Shown here: positions 7,705 to 18,853 of the stretch, one piece after another | Layout of the letters: every line of letters starts with the position of its first letter | Position numbering within the stretch: the stretch's first letter is position 1 | The notes under the pieces: model-generated | Seen by the model: only the letters and a program-made list of their open reading frames with translations | What the model was told of the DNA's origin: nothing | Database searches by the model: none | Assembly (NCBI RefSeq): GCF_010729665.1 | Contig: NZ_AP022610.1 | Span: 5,648,089-5,712,088 of the forward strand | Direction: 5' to 3' | DNA from: Mycolicibacterium madagascariense | GTDB lineage: Bacteria > Actinomycetota > Actinomycetes > Mycobacteriales > Mycobacteriaceae | Length of the DNA: 64,000 nt | Translations under genes and position numbers: made by a program

Positions 7705-9206
7705 GTCTCGTCCTCCGCTACGCCGCGCGCAGCGACCGCGGCCTGGTCCGCGCCAACAACGAGGACTCGGTCTACGCCGGTGCGCGGCTGCTCGCGCTCG
7801 CCGACGGCATGGGCGGACACGCGGCAGGTGAGGTCGCCTCCCAGTTGGTCATCGCCGCGCTGGCACACCTGGACGACGACGAGCCGGGCGGCGACCTGCT
7901 CAGCCAGCTGAACTCTGCGGTGCACGAGGGCAACTCGGCGATCGCCGCACACGTCGAGGCCGATCCCGAACTGGAGGGCATGGGCACCACGCTCACGGCA
8001 ATCCTGTTCGCGGGCAACAGGCTTGGCCTGGTGCACGTCGGCGATTCGCGCGGCTACCTCCTGCGCGACGGTGAGCTCACCCAGATCACCAAGGACGACA
8101 CCTTCGTGCAGACCCTCGTCGACGAGGGCCGCATCACCGCCGAAGAGGCGCACAGCCACCCCCAGCGGTCGCTCATCATGCGCGCCTTGACGGGCCACGA
8201 GGTCGAACCCACCCTGACGGTGCGCGAGGCCCACGCCGGCGATCGCTACCTGCTGTGCTCGGATGGACTGTCCGACCCGGTCAGCCACGACACCATCCTC
8301 GACGCCCTGCAGATCCCCGACGTCACCGAAAGTGCCGACAGGCTCATCGAAATGGCGTTGCGCGGCGGCGGACCCGACAACGTGACCGTGGTCGTGGCGG
8401 ACGTCGTCGACTACGAATACGGGCAGACGCAGCCCATCCTCGCGGGCGCGGTGTCCGGCCAGGACGACCAGAGCGCGCCGCCGAACACGGCGGCGGGCCG
8501 CGCCTCGGCCTTCAACCCGAAGCGCTTGGCGGCGGCCGCCAATCGGCCCGCGGCCGAACCCGAGCCGCCGTCGAAGAAGCCGCGGTCCCGGCGGCGCATC
8601 GTCTTCGTCGCCCTGCTGCTGCTCGTGCTGGTGCTCGCCGGACTTGCCGTCGGGCGCATGGTCATTCAGAACAACTATTACGTCGCCGAGCGCGACGGTT
8701 CGGTGCAGATCATGCGCGGCGTGCAGGGCAGCTTCCTGGGAATGCCTCTGCAACAACCGTTTCAGATCGCCTGCCTCGATTCCCGCAACGCGATCACCAA
8801 CATCGGGGTCGACGACAGCCGCGGCAATTGCAAGCCGCTTCAGGTCGCCGACCTCCGCGAGTCCGAGCGGGCGCAGGTCGCCGCCGGACTGCCCGGCGGC
8901 ACTCTCGACGAGGCGATCCGCCAACTGAGGGAGCTCGGCCAGTCCTCGGTGCTGCCCGTCTGCCTGCCACCCGCCCCGCGGACGACGCCCACCCCCACGC
9001 CCACGCCGGCGCCCGCCGCCACGACCACCACCACGTCGGGCGCTCCGACGACGACCTCGTCGGCAGCCCCCTCGACGGCGTCGGACCTGCCCGAGGTGCC
9101 GACGACCGTGACCGCGCCACCCCCTCCGCCACCGCCGTCCCCGACCGTGACGGCCCTTCCCCCGCCGCCGCAGAAGCCGGGCACCGACTGCCGGATCGCG
9201 TCATGA
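7701..9206 (+). CDS. pstP: PstP, PP2C-type Ser/Thr phosphatase
   Basis: 501 residues. The PP2C domain spans about 1-235, with metal-binding and catalytic motifs RSDRGLVRANNEDS, ADGMGGHAAG, HVGDSRGYL, DGLSD and GGPDNVTVV. A transmembrane helix follows at about 298-320 (IVFVALLLLVLVLAGLAVG), then an extracytoplasmic region of 180 residues ending in a Pro/Thr-rich tail. PstP is the sole PP2C phosphatase known to reverse PknA and PknB phosphorylation and acts on the kinases, CwlM and divisome proteins. Start overlaps fhaB by 4 nt and the end overlaps rodA by 4 nt (ATGA). Confidence 0.97.
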   Translation: MSLVLRYAARSDRGLVRANNEDSVYAGARLLALADGMGGHAAGEVASQLVIAALAHLDDDEPGGDLLSQLNSAVHEGNSAIAAHVEADPELEGMGTTLTAILFAGNRLGLVHVGDSRGYLLRDGELTQITKDDTFVQTLVDEGRITAEEAHSHPQRSLIMRALTGHEVEPTLTVREAHAGDRYLLCSDGLSDPVSHDTILDALQIPDVTESADRLIEMALRGGGPDNVTVVVADVVDYEYGQTQPILAGAVSGQDDQSAPPNTAAGRASAFNPKRLAAAANRPAAEPEPPSKKPRSRRRIVFVALLLLVLVLAGLAVGRMVIQNNYYVAERDGSVQIMRGVQGSFLGMPLQQPFQIACLDSRNAITNIGVDDSRGNCKPLQVADLRESERAQVAAGLPGGTLDEAIRQLRELGQSSVLPVCLPPAPRTTPTPTPTPAPAATTTTTSGAPTTTSSAAPSTASDLPEVPTTVTAPPPPPPPSPTVTALPPPPQKPGTDCRIAS

Positions 9207-10618
9207 GCTCCCAACCGCAGGCGCCGGTGACCGTGGTGCCGCCGCTGCCCAACCGGCGCAACGCGGAACTCTTCCTGCTCGGGTTCGCCGCGGTGATCAC
9301 CACCGTGGCGTTGCTCATCGTCGAGGCCAATCAGGAACGCGGCGTCAGCTGGGATCTGCTGCAGTACACGCTCGGGTTCCTGGCCCTGTTCGGGGCCGCG
9401 CACCTCGCGGTCCGGCGCTTCGCCCCGTATGCCGATCCGCTCCTGCTGCCCGTCGTGGCCGTCTTGAATGGCTTGGGGCTGGTCATGATTCACCGTCTCG
9501 ACCTCGCGGAGGGCGCACTCGGCACCGGCGGTGCCCGCGGTCCGAGCGCCAATCAGCAGATGCTGTGGACGCTCGTCGGCGTGATCGCGTTCTGCCTCGT
9601 CGTGGCCTACCTCTCCGACCATCGCATGCTCGCTCGCTACGGCTACGTCTGCGGCCTCGTCGGCCTGGTGTTCCTCGCGATCCCCGCGCTGCTGCCCAGT
9701 TCGATCTCCGAGGAGAACGGCGCGAAGATCTGGATTCGCGTGCACGGCTTCTCGATTCAGCCCGCCGAGCTGTCGAAGATCCTGCTGCTGATCTTCTTCG
9801 CCGCGGTGCTCGTCGCCAAGCGCAGCCTGTTCACCAGTGCCGGCAAGCACTTCCTGGGAATGAACCTGCCGCGTCCGCGCGATCTCGCGCCACTGCTGGC
9901 CGCGTGGATCGCCTCCGTCGGCGTCATGGTGTTCGAGAAGGACCTCGGCACGTCGCTGCTGCTGTACGCGTCCTTCCTCGTCCTGGTGTACGTGGCGACC
10001 GACCGACTGAGCTGGGTGTTGTTGGGCCTCACCCTGTTCGCGATCGGCAGCGTGCTCGCCTACCACGTCTTCGCCCACGTCCGCGTGCGGGTGGAGAACT
10101 GGCTGGACCCCTTCGCCGATCCCGACGGCACCGGCTATCAGATGGTGCAGTCGCTGTTCAGCTTCGCCACCGGCGGCATCTTCGGCACCGGTCTCGGCAA
10201 CGGCCAGCCGGGGACGGTGCCCGCGGCATCGACGGACTTCATCATCGCGGCCGTCGGCGAGGAACTCGGCCTCGTCGGACTCGCCGGCGTGCTGATGCTG
10301 TACACGATCCTGATCATCCGCGGGCTACGGACCGCGATCGCGGTGCGCGACAGCTTCGGCAAGCTGCTGGCGGCGGGGTTGGCCTCGACGCTGGCCATCC
10401 AGTTGTTCATCGTCGTCGGTGGTGTCACCAAGCTGATCCCCCTCACCGGGCTGACCACGCCGTGGATGTCGTACGGCGGCTCGTCGCTGATCGCCAACTA
10501 CGTGCTGCTGGGCATCCTCATCCGCATCTCGCACTCGGCCCGCCGCCCGCTGGACGGCAAGGCCCCGAACGCCACCCCCATCGCGGCGGCGCGCACCGAG
10601 GTGATCGGACGCGTATGA
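9203..10618 (+). CDS. rodA: RodA, SEDS peptidoglycan glycosyltransferase
   Basis: 471 residues with about ten to twelve transmembrane segments. The start is ATG 9203, overlapping the pstP stop as ATGA; longer in-frame starts lie inside pstP and are rejected. SEDS signature regions are visible: FSIQPAELSKILLLIF, the FEKDLGTSLL segment with the catalytic-type Asp, and the C-terminal GVTKLIPLTGLTTPWMSYGG. RodA polymerises glycan strands and pairs with a class B PBP, here the next gene pbpA. Family and role are secure. Confidence 0.96.
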   Translation: MSSQPQAPVTVVPPLPNRRNAELFLLGFAAVITTVALLIVEANQERGVSWDLLQYTLGFLALFGAAHLAVRRFAPYADPLLLPVVAVLNGLGLVMIHRLDLAEGALGTGGARGPSANQQMLWTLVGVIAFCLVVAYLSDHRMLARYGYVCGLVGLVFLAIPALLPSSISEENGAKIWIRVHGFSIQPAELSKILLLIFFAAVLVAKRSLFTSAGKHFLGMNLPRPRDLAPLLAAWIASVGVMVFEKDLGTSLLLYASFLVLVYVATDRLSWVLLGLTLFAIGSVLAYHVFAHVRVRVENWLDPFADPDGTGYQMVQSLFSFATGGIFGTGLGNGQPGTVPAASTDFIIAAVGEELGLVGLAGVLMLYTILIIRGLRTAIAVRDSFGKLLAAGLASTLAIQLFIVVGGVTKLIPLTGLTTPWMSYGGSSLIANYVLLGILIRISHSARRPLDGKAPNATPIAAARTEVIGRV

Positions 10619-12093
10619 ACACCTCACTGCGCCGCATCTCCGTCGCCGTCATGGCGCTGATCGTGCTGCTCCTCGCGAATGCCACTCTGACGCAAGTGTT
10701 TCGGGCCGACGCGCTGCGCTCGGATCCGCGCAACCAGCGCGTGCTCCTCGACGAGTACTCGCGTCAGCGCGGCCAGATCTCGGCGGGTGGGCAGCTGCTC
10801 GCCTACTCGACGTCCACCGACGGGCACTTCCGCTTCCTGCGCGTCTATCCGAACCCGCAGGCGTACGCGCCGGTGACGGGCTTCTACTCGCTGCTGTACT
10901 CCAGCACGGGGCTGGAGCGCGCCGAGGACAGCATCCTCAACGGGTCCGACGAACGGCTCTTCGGTCGCCGGCTGGCCGACTTCTTCACCGGCCGCGACCC
11001 CCGCGGCGGCAACGTCGCCACCACCATCAACCCGCAAGTGCAGCAGGCCGCGTGGGACGCGATGCAGAAGGGCTGCAACGACGGTCCGTGCATGGGCGCG
11101 GTCGTGGCGCTCGAGCCGTCGACCGGGAAGATCCTCGGCATGGTGTCGGCGCCGTCGTACGACCCGAACCTGCTCGCCTCGCACGAGGGCAGCGTGCAGT
11201 CCGCCGCGTGGCAGCAGCTGCGCGACGACCCGACCGGTCCGCTCGTCAACCGCGCGATCTCCGAGACCTATCCGCCCGGTTCGACGTTCAAGGTGATCAC
11301 CACCGCCGCGGCGCTCGCCAACGGCGCCACCCCGGACACCCAGGTGACCGCGGCTCCGCGAATTCCGCTGCCGGACAGCACCGCAACGCTCGAGAACTAC
11401 GGCGGGACGCCCTGCGGGAACGATCCGACGACGACCCTGCGGACCGCGTTCGCCAAGTCCTGCAACACCGCGTTCGTCGACCTCGGGATCAAGACCGGCA
11501 CTGGAGCCCTGCGCAGCACGGCCGAGGCGTTCGGTCTGGACGCCGCTCCCCCGCCCATCCCGCTTCAGGTGGCGGCGTCGACCGTCGGACCCATCGACGA
11601 CGCCGCGGCGCTCGGCATGTCCAGCATCGGGCAGAAGGACGTCGCGCTGACCCCGCTGCAGAACGCGATGGTCGCCGCGACCGTGGCCAACGGGGGCGTG
11701 ACGATGCAGCCGTACCTGGTGGACGACCTCAAGGGGCCCGACCTGGCGAACATCAGCTCGACCAGCCCACACGAGCTTCGCCGGGCGGTGTCCTCGCAGG
11801 TCGCCTCTACACTTACGGACTTGATGATTGACGCCGAACAGGTGACCCAGCAGACGGGTGCCATCGCGGGCGTCCAGATCGCCTCGAAGACGGGCACCGC
11901 CGAACACGGATCCGACCCCCGCAACACGCCACCCCACGCCTGGTACATCGCATTCGCGCCGGCCAAGGCACCCAAGGTGGCGGTTGCGGTCCTAGTGGAG
12001 AATGGCGGTGACCGATTGTCCGCCACCGGTGGCGCCCTGGCCGCGCCGATCGGGCGGGCGACCATTGCCGCGGCTCTGCGGGAGGGATCATGA
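10615..12093 (+). CDS. pbpA: PbpA, class B penicillin-binding protein (transpeptidase)
   Basis: 492 residues, single N-terminal membrane anchor ([18 protein letters not shown]). The transpeptidase motifs are all present: PGSTFK with the acyl-enzyme Ser at about residue 222, SCN at about 281, and KTGTAEHG at about 424. PbpA cross-links peptidoglycan at the septum, depends on PknB phosphorylation and interacts with CrgA, which is encoded at 16758-17042. ATGA overlap with rodA and 4-nt overlap with pknA. Confidence 0.96.
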   Translation: MNTSLRRISVAVMALIVLLLANATLTQVFRADALRSDPRNQRVLLDEYSRQRGQISAGGQLLAYSTSTDGHFRFLRVYPNPQAYAPVTGFYSLLYSSTGLERAEDSILNGSDERLFGRRLADFFTGRDPRGGNVATTINPQVQQAAWDAMQKGCNDGPCMGAVVALEPSTGKILGMVSAPSYDPNLLASHEGSVQSAAWQQLRDDPTGPLVNRAISETYPPGSTFKVITTAAALANGATPDTQVTAAPRIPLPDSTATLENYGGTPCGNDPTTTLRTAFAKSCNTAFVDLGIKTGTGALRSTAEAFGLDAAPPPIPLQVAASTVGPIDDAAALGMSSIGQKDVALTPLQNAMVAATVANGGVTMQPYLVDDLKGPDLANISSTSPHELRRAVSSQVASTLTDLMIDAEQVTQQTGAIAGVQIASKTGTAEHGSDPRNTPPHAWYIAFAPAKAPKVAVAVLVENGGDRLSATGGALAAPIGRATIAAALREGS

Positions 12094-13340
12094 GCGCGCG
12101 CGTCGGAGTGACGCTGTCCGACCGCTACCGTCTTCAGCGACTCATCGCGACGGGCGGCATGGGCCAGGTCTGGGAGGGTCTGGACACCCGGCTGGGTCGG
12201 CAGGTCGCGATCAAGGTGCTCAAGGCGGAGTTCTCGACCGACGCCGAGTTCGTCGAGCGGTTCCGCGCCGAGGCGCGCATCGTCGCGATGCTGAACCACC
12301 CAGGGATCGCCAGCGTCTACGACTACGGCGAGACGGACCTCGACGACGCGGGCCGCACCGCCTACCTGGTGATGGAGATGGTCACCGGGGAGCCGCTGAA
12401 CTCCGTGCTCAAGCGCACCGGGCGGCTCTCGCTGCGCCACGCCCTCGACATGCTCGAGCAGACCGGGCGCGCGCTGCAGGTCGCGCACACCGCGGGTCTG
12501 GTGCACCGCGACGTGAAGCCGGGCAACATCCTGATCACCCCGACGGGCCAGGTGAAGCTGACCGACTTCGGCATCGCCAAGGCGGTCGACGCCGCTCCGG
12601 TCACCCAGACCGGCATGGTCATGGGCACCGCCCAGTACATCGCTCCCGAGCAGGCGCTCGGGCGCGACGCGACCGCTGCCAGCGACGTGTACTCCCTCGG
12701 CGTGGTGGGCTATGAATCGGTCGCGGGCCGACGTCCCTTCACCGGCGACGGCGCCCTGACGGTGGCGATGAAGCACATCAAGGAGCAGCCCGCGCCGCTG
12801 CCGTCCGACATTCCGCCCAACGTGCGGGAGCTGATCGAGATCAGCCTGCTCAAGGAGCCGGGCCAGCGCTACCGCTCGGGCGGCGCGTTCGCCGACGCCG
12901 TCGCCGCCGTGCGCGCGGGTCGTCGGCCGCCGCGACCCAACCACGCTCCGTCGATCGGCCGGGCCACCCCGGCGGCCATACCGTCGACGGTGCATCCACG
13001 CCCCGTCGCCGACTACGGTCGGCCGCCGACCGCCAACGTGCGCACGCGTCCACCCACCGGCAGCCACCGCACCCCGCCGCCGAAGCGCACCTTCTCCCCG
13101 GGTCAGCGCGCGCTGCTGTGGGCGGCGGGCGTGCTCGGCGCACTCGCGATCATCATCGCCATCCTGATGGTGCTCAACGTCCAGGACCGCAAGGACAAGC
13201 CCGCGCCGACCACCGAGACCAGCACCACCGTGGTGGGTCCCTCCCCCGCGCCGTCCTCGGCGACGCCCGGCGCCATGGCCCCAGGCGTCGTATGGGCCCC
13301 CACGGTTCCGTCGATCGGCGTAGAACAGACATCCACATGA
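12090..13340 (+). CDS. pknA: PknA, transmembrane Ser/Thr protein kinase
   Basis: 416 residues. The Hanks-type kinase domain (12-275) has the Gly loop [11 protein letters not shown], the VAIKVLK lysine, HRDVKPGN catalytic loop and DFGIAKA. The activation loop has [19 protein letters not shown] Pro/Arg-rich juxtamembrane region leads to one membrane helix ([22 protein letters not shown]) and a short external tail without PASTA domains. PknA controls cell shape and division and activates PknB in mycobacteria. Overlaps pknB by 4 nt. Confidence 0.97.
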   Translation: MSARVGVTLSDRYRLQRLIATGGMGQVWEGLDTRLGRQVAIKVLKAEFSTDAEFVERFRAEARIVAMLNHPGIASVYDYGETDLDDAGRTAYLVMEMVTGEPLNSVLKRTGRLSLRHALDMLEQTGRALQVAHTAGLVHRDVKPGNILITPTGQVKLTDFGIAKAVDAAPVTQTGMVMGTAQYIAPEQALGRDATAASDVYSLGVVGYESVAGRRPFTGDGALTVAMKHIKEQPAPLPSDIPPNVRELIEISLLKEPGQRYRSGGAFADAVAAVRAGRRPPRPNHAPSIGRATPAAIPSTVHPRPVADYGRPPTANVRTRPPTGSHRTPPPKRTFSPGQRALLWAAGVLGALAIIIAILMVLNVQDRKDKPAPTTETSTTVVGPSPAPSSATPGAMAPGVVWAPTVPSIGVEQTST

Positions 13341-15229
13341 CGACCCCCCAACACCTGTCCGACCGCTACGAACTGGGCGAGATCCTCGGCTTCGGCGGCA
13401 TGTCGGAGGTCCACCTGGCCCGTGACGTACGCCTGCACCGCGACGTCGCGGTCAAGGTGCTGCGCGCGGACCTGGCCCGCGACCCGAGCTTCTACCTCCG
13501 GTTCCGCCGCGAGGCGCAGAACGCGGCCGCGCTGAACCACCCCGCGATCGTCGCGGTGTACGACACCGGCGAGGCCGAGACGGCCACCGGGCCGCTGCCC
13601 TACATCGTCATGGAGTACGTCGACGGCGTGACGCTGCGCGACATCGTGCACAACGACGGTCCCATCGAGCCGCGCCGCGCGATCGAGATCATCGCCGACG
13701 CGTGCCAGGCGCTGAACTTCAGCCACCAGCACGGCATCATCCATCGCGACGTCAAGCCCGCGAACATCATGATGAGCAAGTCGGGCGCGGTGAAGGTGAT
13801 GGACTTCGGCATCGCGCGGGCGCTGCACGACGGCGGCGTCAGCGTGACGGCCACCGCCGCGGTCATCGGCACCGCGCAGTACCTGTCACCCGAGCAGGCT
13901 CGCGGCGAGACGGTCGACGCCCGGTCGGACGTGTACTCGCTGGGGTGCGTGCTCTACGAGGTGCTCACGGGCGAGCCGCCGTTCGTCGGGGACTCCCCCG
14001 TCGCCGTGGCCTACCAGCACGTGCGCGAGGATCCCGTGCCACCGTCGGAGCGCAACGCCGCGCTGTCTCCCGAGCTCGACGCCGTCGTGCTCAAGGCGTT
14101 GGCCAAGAACCCGGACAACCGCTACCAGAGCGCGGCCGACATGCGCACCGACCTGATCCGCGTCCACAGCGGTGAGGCGCCGGAGGCCCCCAAGGTGTTC
14201 ACCGACGCCGAGCGCACGTCGCTGCTCTCGGCGGCCCCGACGGGCGGTCGCAACCACCCCACCGACCGGATGCCAGCGCATCAGGCGACCTACACCCCGC
14301 CCAAGGAGCGCAACCCGGCCATCGGGCGCTGGCTCACCGTCGTCGCGGTGCTGGCCGTCCTGACCGTCGCGGTCACGGTGCTGCTCAACTTCGTCGGCGG
14401 CAACCCCCGCGACGTCCAGATTCCCGACCTGCGCGGGCAGAAGCGCGACGATGCCGTCGTCTCGCTGCAGAACCTCGGGTTCAAGACCAACATCAACCAG
14501 CAGACGAACTCCACCGTGCTGCCCGGCCTGGTCATCAGCACCGACCCGCCGGCCAACACCGCGGCGGCCCGCGACGACGAGATCACGATCAACGTATCGG
14601 TGGGTCCCGAGCAGCGCGAGGTGCCCGACGTGTCGAAGCTGCTGCCGGCCGACGCCGAGCGCAAGCTGAAGGACGCCGGCTTCGACCAGATCAAGCAGGT
14701 GCCGGGTACCTCGAGTCCCGACGACAAGGGCCGGGTCCTGCAGACCATGCCGTCGGCGAATTCCACCTCGGCCATCACCAACGTGATCACGATGGTCGTC
14801 GGGAGCGGCCCCAACCAGCAACAGATTCCCGAGGTCGCGGGGCAAACCGTCGACGTCGCGACGCAGATTCTGACGGCCAACCAGTTCACGACGGCGATCC
14901 CCGTCCCCGTCGACGGTCTGGCGAACACCAAGGGCCAGGTGATGGGCACGCTTCCGCCGGCCGGACAGACCGTCCCGGTGGACACCCCGATTCAGCTGCA
15001 GGTCTCGTCAGGCAACCAGTTCAAGATGCCCGATCTGCACGGGAAGTTCTGGACCGAGGTCGCGCCGCTGCTCCAGTCGCTGGGCTGGCAGAACATGGGC
15101 AGCAACTTCATCAAGCTGCCCGACGCGCAGAACAGCGGCGTCCCGACGGCGGGCGTGGTGACTCAGGACCCGGCGCCGGGCACCCCGTTGAAGTTCACCG
15201 ACCCGATCACGCTGAGCTTCGCGCAGTAG
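13337..15229 (+). CDS. pknB: PknB, PASTA-domain Ser/Thr protein kinase
   Basis: 630 residues. The kinase domain occupies 10-275: [45 protein letters not shown], and an activation loop [17 protein letters not shown] with the expected threonines. The membrane helix lies near 331-352. Four extracellular PASTA repeats follow; they sense lipid II and muropeptides in this family. PknB phosphorylates CwlM, the MurJ fusion and FhaA-linked proteins, all encoded in this window. Its 3' end overlaps the 3' end of the convergent amidotransferase gene by 23 bp. Confidence 0.98.
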   Translation: MTTPQHLSDRYELGEILGFGGMSEVHLARDVRLHRDVAVKVLRADLARDPSFYLRFRREAQNAAALNHPAIVAVYDTGEAETATGPLPYIVMEYVDGVTLRDIVHNDGPIEPRRAIEIIADACQALNFSHQHGIIHRDVKPANIMMSKSGAVKVMDFGIARALHDGGVSVTATAAVIGTAQYLSPEQARGETVDARSDVYSLGCVLYEVLTGEPPFVGDSPVAVAYQHVREDPVPPSERNAALSPELDAVVLKALAKNPDNRYQSAADMRTDLIRVHSGEAPEAPKVFTDAERTSLLSAAPTGGRNHPTDRMPAHQATYTPPKERNPAIGRWLTVVAVLAVLTVAVTVLLNFVGGNPRDVQIPDLRGQKRDDAVVSLQNLGFKTNINQQTNSTVLPGLVISTDPPANTAAARDDEITINVSVGPEQREVPDVSKLLPADAERKLKDAGFDQIKQVPGTSSPDDKGRVLQTMPSANSTSAITNVITMVVGSGPNQQQIPEVAGQTVDVATQILTANQFTTAIPVPVDGLANTKGQVMGTLPPAGQTVPVDTPIQLQVSSGNQFKMPDLHGKFWTEVAPLLQSLGWQNMGSNFIKLPDAQNSGVPTAGVVTQDPAPGTPLKFTDPITLSFAQ

Positions 15230-15881
15230 CCGTCCGCACGGTGTTGGCGACGTCGTCCTCCAGCGTGCTGACCAAGCCCTCGTCGAGCGGCTGACCGCAC
15301 ACGGCCAGCCAGTTCGCGAGCATCCGGTGACCGCCCTCGGTCAGGATCGACTCGGGGTGGAACTGCACCCCGTGGATGGGCAGGTCGGCGTGCTGCACGC
15401 CCATCACGACGCCACCCGAGGTTTGCGCGGTGACGTGCAGGTCGGCGGGCATGGTGTCGGGCAGGATCGTCAGCGAGTGGTACCGCGTGGCGGTGAACGG
15501 ATCCGGAAGTCCTATCAGCACACCAACATTCGCGTGATTGACGCTGCTGGTCTTGCCGTGCAGGAGTTCGGGGGCACGGTCCACCGTCCCGCCGAACGCG
15601 ACCCCGATCGCCTGGTGGCCGAGGCAGACGCCCAGTAGCGGAGTGCCCGCGTCGGCGCTTGCCAGCACGAGGGGGATGGAGGCGCCGGCGCGTTCGGGGG
15701 TGCCGGGTCCCGGGCTCAGCAGGATGCCGTCGAAGTCCTCGGCGACCTTCGCGATGTCGGCGTCGGTGGCCAACCGGGGATCGTCGTTGCGCCACACGTC
15801 GGCGTGCACGCCCAGCTGACCGAGGTACTGGACGAGGTTGAAGACGAAGCTGTCGTAGTTGTCGACGACGAGGACGCGCAT
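15207..15881 (-). CDS. Class I glutamine amidotransferase, anthranilate/aminodeoxychorismate synthase component II
   Basis: 224 residues. The triad is clear: nucleophile Cys in LLGVCLGHQAIGVAFGG, and the His and Glu in GVQFHPESILTEGG. The protein supplies ammonia from glutamine to a chorismate-using partner subunit. No trpE or pabB is nearby. The M. tuberculosis counterpart (Rv0013) is labelled TrpG, but a stand-alone PabA-like role in folate synthesis is equally possible. The gene ends inside the pknB coding region, tail to tail. Confidence 0.93.
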   Translation of the reverse strand: MRVLVVDNYDSFVFNLVQYLGQLGVHADVWRNDDPRLATDADIAKVAEDFDGILLSPGPGTPERAGASIPLVLASADAGTPLLGVCLGHQAIGVAFGGTVDRAPELLHGKTSSVNHANVGVLIGLPDPFTATRYHSLTILPDTMPADLHVTAQTSGGVVMGVQHADLPIHGVQFHPESILTEGGHRMLANWLAVCGQPLDEGLVSTLEDDVANTVRTATARSSA

Positions 15882-15898
15882 CGGCCCAGGTTACTGGC

Positions 15899-16648
15899 TC
15901 AGTAGCCGAGCGGACCGGCCGGCTTGGCGTAGCGCATCCGCACCGCGGGGGGATGGGCGACGACGTCGACGTCGGATCGCGTCTGCTCGGTGTACCCGAG
16001 ACCGAAGCGCAGGACGTAGCGCTTGTAGAGGGTGACCATGGGCGAGGCGGCGAGCGCGGACTGCATGGCGGAGGTGTCGCCGATCGCGGTGATCACGTAC
16101 GGCGGGCTGTAGGTGCGACCGTTGAGCAACAGGGTGTTGCCGACGCACTGCGGCGCCGACGTCGTGATGATCCGCTGGTCCTGCATCTGGATGCCCTCGG
16201 CCCCGGCGCTCCACAGCGCGTTCAGCACGGCCTCGATGTCCTGCTGGTGCACCACCAGGTCATCGGCGGACGCATCGCCGGGGAAGCGGCCCGCGGCGTC
16301 GCGCTGGGCGTCGGTCAGGGTGACGACGACGCCGGGCCCGTGCAGGGCCACCAGCCCGGCGTCGGCGGCCAGTGCGTCGGCTCGCGAGGTCATCGCCGCC
16401 AGGGCCGCCGCGGCGGTGGGAGTGCCGCCGTGATGATTGTCGACGTCGTTGGTGAGCGTCTCGCGCTCGGCCGACAGCCGATCGACCGAGGCCTGCGCCT
16501 CGCGCACCAGGTCGACCAGGCGGGGTGCGTCACTGCGGCGAATCTCGTTGCCTCCGGACACCGTGTGGGTGGTGGCCAGGAGCAAGCCCGCGCAGAGGCA
16601 GACGATGGGTACGCCGTAGCGCCACGGAGAACGGCCTGCGGCAGCCAT
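15899..16648 (-). CDS. DUF881 membrane-anchored protein
   Basis: 249 residues from ATG 16648. An N-terminal membrane helix ([20 protein letters not shown]) is followed by a short coiled coil ([20 protein letters not shown]) and the DUF881 domain with [33 protein letters not shown] and [20 protein letters not shown]. It is the counterpart of Rv0012. DUF881 proteins are found near division genes in actinobacteria; function is not established. Divergent from crgA, with 109 bp between. Confidence 0.93.
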   Translation of the reverse strand: MAAAGRSPWRYGVPIVCLCAGLLLATTHTVSGGNEIRRSDAPRLVDLVREAQASVDRLSAERETLTNDVDNHHGGTPTAAAALAAMTSRADALAADAGLVALHGPGVVVTLTDAQRDAAGRFPGDASADDLVVHQQDIEAVLNALWSAGAEGIQMQDQRIITTSAPQCVGNTLLLNGRTYSPPYVITAIGDTSAMQSALAASPMVTLYKRYVLRFGLGYTEQTRSDVDVVAHPPAVRMRYAKPAGPLGY

Positions 16649-16757
16649 CGTTTCTCCCGTCTTCGGAGTGCTGCGTTACGCTCTGGGATGCAGCGGTTAC
16701 ATCCTTGCACCCACAACGTCAGATCGTCCCCCCGCAGCTAACTGTTCGAAGGTGTTC

Positions 16758-17042
16758 ATGCCCAAGTCCAAGGTCCGCAAGAAGAACGACTTCACGATCA
16801 GCCCGGTCAGCCGGACGCCGGTCAAGGTGAAGGCCGGTCCGTCGAGCGTCTGGTTCGTCGTCCTCTTCGTCGGATTGATGCTGTTCGGCTTGATCTGGCT
16901 GCTGGTGTTCCAACTCGCTGCGACCAACCCCGTCGACGCGCCCAGCTTCCTGACGTGGATGGCCAAGCTGGCCCAGTGGAACTACGCCATCGCGTTTGCC
17001 TCCATGATTACCGGGTTGTTGCTCACCATGCGGTGGCGATGA
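16758..17042 (+). CDS. crgA: CrgA, divisome membrane protein
   Basis: 94 residues starting at ATG 16758. A basic cytoplasmic N-terminus ([12 protein letters not shown]) precedes two transmembrane helices ([21 protein letters not shown] and [16 protein letters not shown]). Length and layout are typical of CrgA, which recruits FtsI/PbpA, interacts with FtsZ, FtsQ and CwsA, and coordinates septal peptidoglycan synthesis. CwsA lies nearby at 18306-18743. Confidence 0.96.
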   Translation: MPKSKVRKKNDFTISPVSRTPVKVKAGPSSVWFVVLFVGLMLFGLIWLLVFQLAATNPVDAPSFLTWMAKLAQWNYAIAFASMITGLLLTMRWR

Positions 17043-17197
17043 CCGTTTCGCGCCGTGGAAACGCGCCCAAGTCGTTCGGCCGCGTTTCGTTGCTCGCAAC
17101 CTCCGCGTCACCCAATCACACCGATGTGATTCATCCCCATTGGGGATAGCACTCGTGGATAACCCGATAGTCCGCGGACAAACGGTGCAAGGCAGCT

Positions 17198-17617
17198 GTG
17201 CAGCAAACTGAATGGGGCCCGCCCACCGCGGGCATCGCCGCGTGTGGATTCGTCGGCTTCGTGATGGCCGTCGCTGCTGTGACCGTGGTCACAGACGTTC
17301 CGGGACGGTTCCTTGCCGGCGTTGCCGCAGTGGGTCTCTTGGCGTTTGCAACGATGTCGTGGCGCGCGCGTCCCAAGCTGGCAATCACCGGCGACGGCGT
17401 GGTGGTTCGCGGGTGGTTCGGCACGCAGGTGTTGGGCCGTCAGAACCTGGCGAAGGTGCGCATCACCGAGTTCCGCCGGATCGGCCGCAAGGTGCGGCTG
17501 CTCGAGATCGACACCGCGCCGGATGATCGGCTGCTGGTCTTCACCCGGTGGGATCTTGGGACCGACCCCCTGCACGTCCTCGACGCCCTCACCGAGGCCG
17601 GGTACGCGGGCAACTAA
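17198..17617 (+). CDS. PH-domain-like small membrane protein
   Basis: 139 residues from GTG 17198. Two membrane helices at about 11-52 (AGIAACGFVGFVMAVAAVTVV and FLAGVAAVGLLAFATM) precede a bacterial PH-like beta domain (LAITGDGVVVRGWFGTQVLG). It is the counterpart of Rv0010c. Function unknown; conserved beside ppiA and crgA. The Shine-Dalgarno sequence is weak. A strong hairpin follows at 17632-17660. Confidence 0.88.
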   Translation: MQQTEWGPPTAGIAACGFVGFVMAVAAVTVVTDVPGRFLAGVAAVGLLAFATMSWRARPKLAITGDGVVVRGWFGTQVLGRQNLAKVRITEFRRIGRKVRLLEIDTAPDDRLLVFTRWDLGTDPLHVLDALTEAGYAGN

Positions 17618-17631
17618 CCCCAGACAGCGAG

Positions 17632-17660
17632 GTGCCCCGCGAGCCGGGCCCGCGGGGCAC
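17632..17660. terminator. Bidirectional hairpin between convergent genes
   Basis: GTGCCCCGCG pairs perfectly with CGCGGGGCAC around a 9-nt loop. It sits between the end of the PH-domain gene and the end of leftward ppiA, so it can end both transcripts. Confidence 0.75.
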
Positions 17661-17671
17661 GTCGGTGAACG

Positions 17672-18217
<546 letters not shown>

Positions 18218-18305
18218 TTCGTCTTTCGGCGCCGGGTTCCGGCCCCCCTCCGGCGGGCACCGAATAGGGTGGGCGCCGGACATCCCCCGGCAGAGAGGCT
18301 GGACC

Positions 18306-18743
18306 ATGAGCACGACGACGAAAGTCGCCCGCCTGACCCCGGCGGCGCGCATCGCCCGCGGTCTGAAGTACACGACGGTGGGTCCGGTGGACGTCACCAG
18401 GGGAGCGCTCGGCATCGGCGTCAACTCGACGCGGGCCTCGGCGTCCTGGGCGGTCAACCGGTACCGGCTCAACCGGTTGAAGGCTCAGGTGAAGCAGGAG
18501 CTCGCCGCCGCCCAGTCGACGATCGCCCACGAACTGTCGGCGGCCCAGGACGTGGTGGCTAATCTCCCGCAGTCGATCCACGTCGGGAAGGCGAAGCGAC
18601 GGCGGCCGAGGCCGCTGGTGCTGGCGGGAGCCGCGGTGGCCGTACTCTCCGTCGGCGCGGTGTCGTTCTCGATCATCAGGCGTTCGACCCAACCCGAGCC
18701 GTCGTCGCTGCCGCCCAGTGTCGACGTCACCCCAGCACCGTGA
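18306..18743 (+). CDS. cwsA: CwsA, cell wall synthesis protein
   Basis: 145 residues, the same length as Rv0008c. A soluble N-terminal region ([23 protein letters not shown]) and an amphipathic helix ([18 protein letters not shown]) precede one membrane helix at about 104-120 ([19 protein letters not shown]) and a short external tail. CwsA binds CrgA and Wag31 and affects polar and septal growth. Faces ppiA, 88 bp away. Confidence 0.93.
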   Translation: MSTTTKVARLTPAARIARGLKYTTVGPVDVTRGALGIGVNSTRASASWAVNRYRLNRLKAQVKQELAAAQSTIAHELSAAQDVVANLPQSIHVGKAKRRRPRPLVLAGAAVAVLSVGAVSFSIIRRSTQPEPSSLPPSVDVTPAP

Positions 18744-18780
18744 GATCGATTGCGCGGCAACGTTTTTGACGGGCGGGGAG

Positions 18781-18853
18781 TGGAGCCTAGGGGATTCGAA
18801 CCCCTGACATCTGCCTTGCAAAGGCAGCGCTCTACCAACTGAGCTAAGGCCCC
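18781..18853 (-). tRNA. tRNA-Ala (anticodon TGC)
   Basis: Read leftward, acceptor GGGGCCT pairs with AGGCTCC, then discriminator A. D arm GCTCAGTTGGTAGAGC, anticodon arm CTGCC TTTGCAA GGCAG, and T arm AGGGG TTCGAAT CCCCT. CCA is not encoded. The stop codon of the DLW-39-like gene lies in its first 10 bp. Confidence 0.96.

Noticed and set aside
8255-10618. A 787-residue open frame running from pstP into rodA
   Set aside because: The first 316 codons are pstP read out of frame; RodA proper starts at ATG 9203 with an ATGA overlap.
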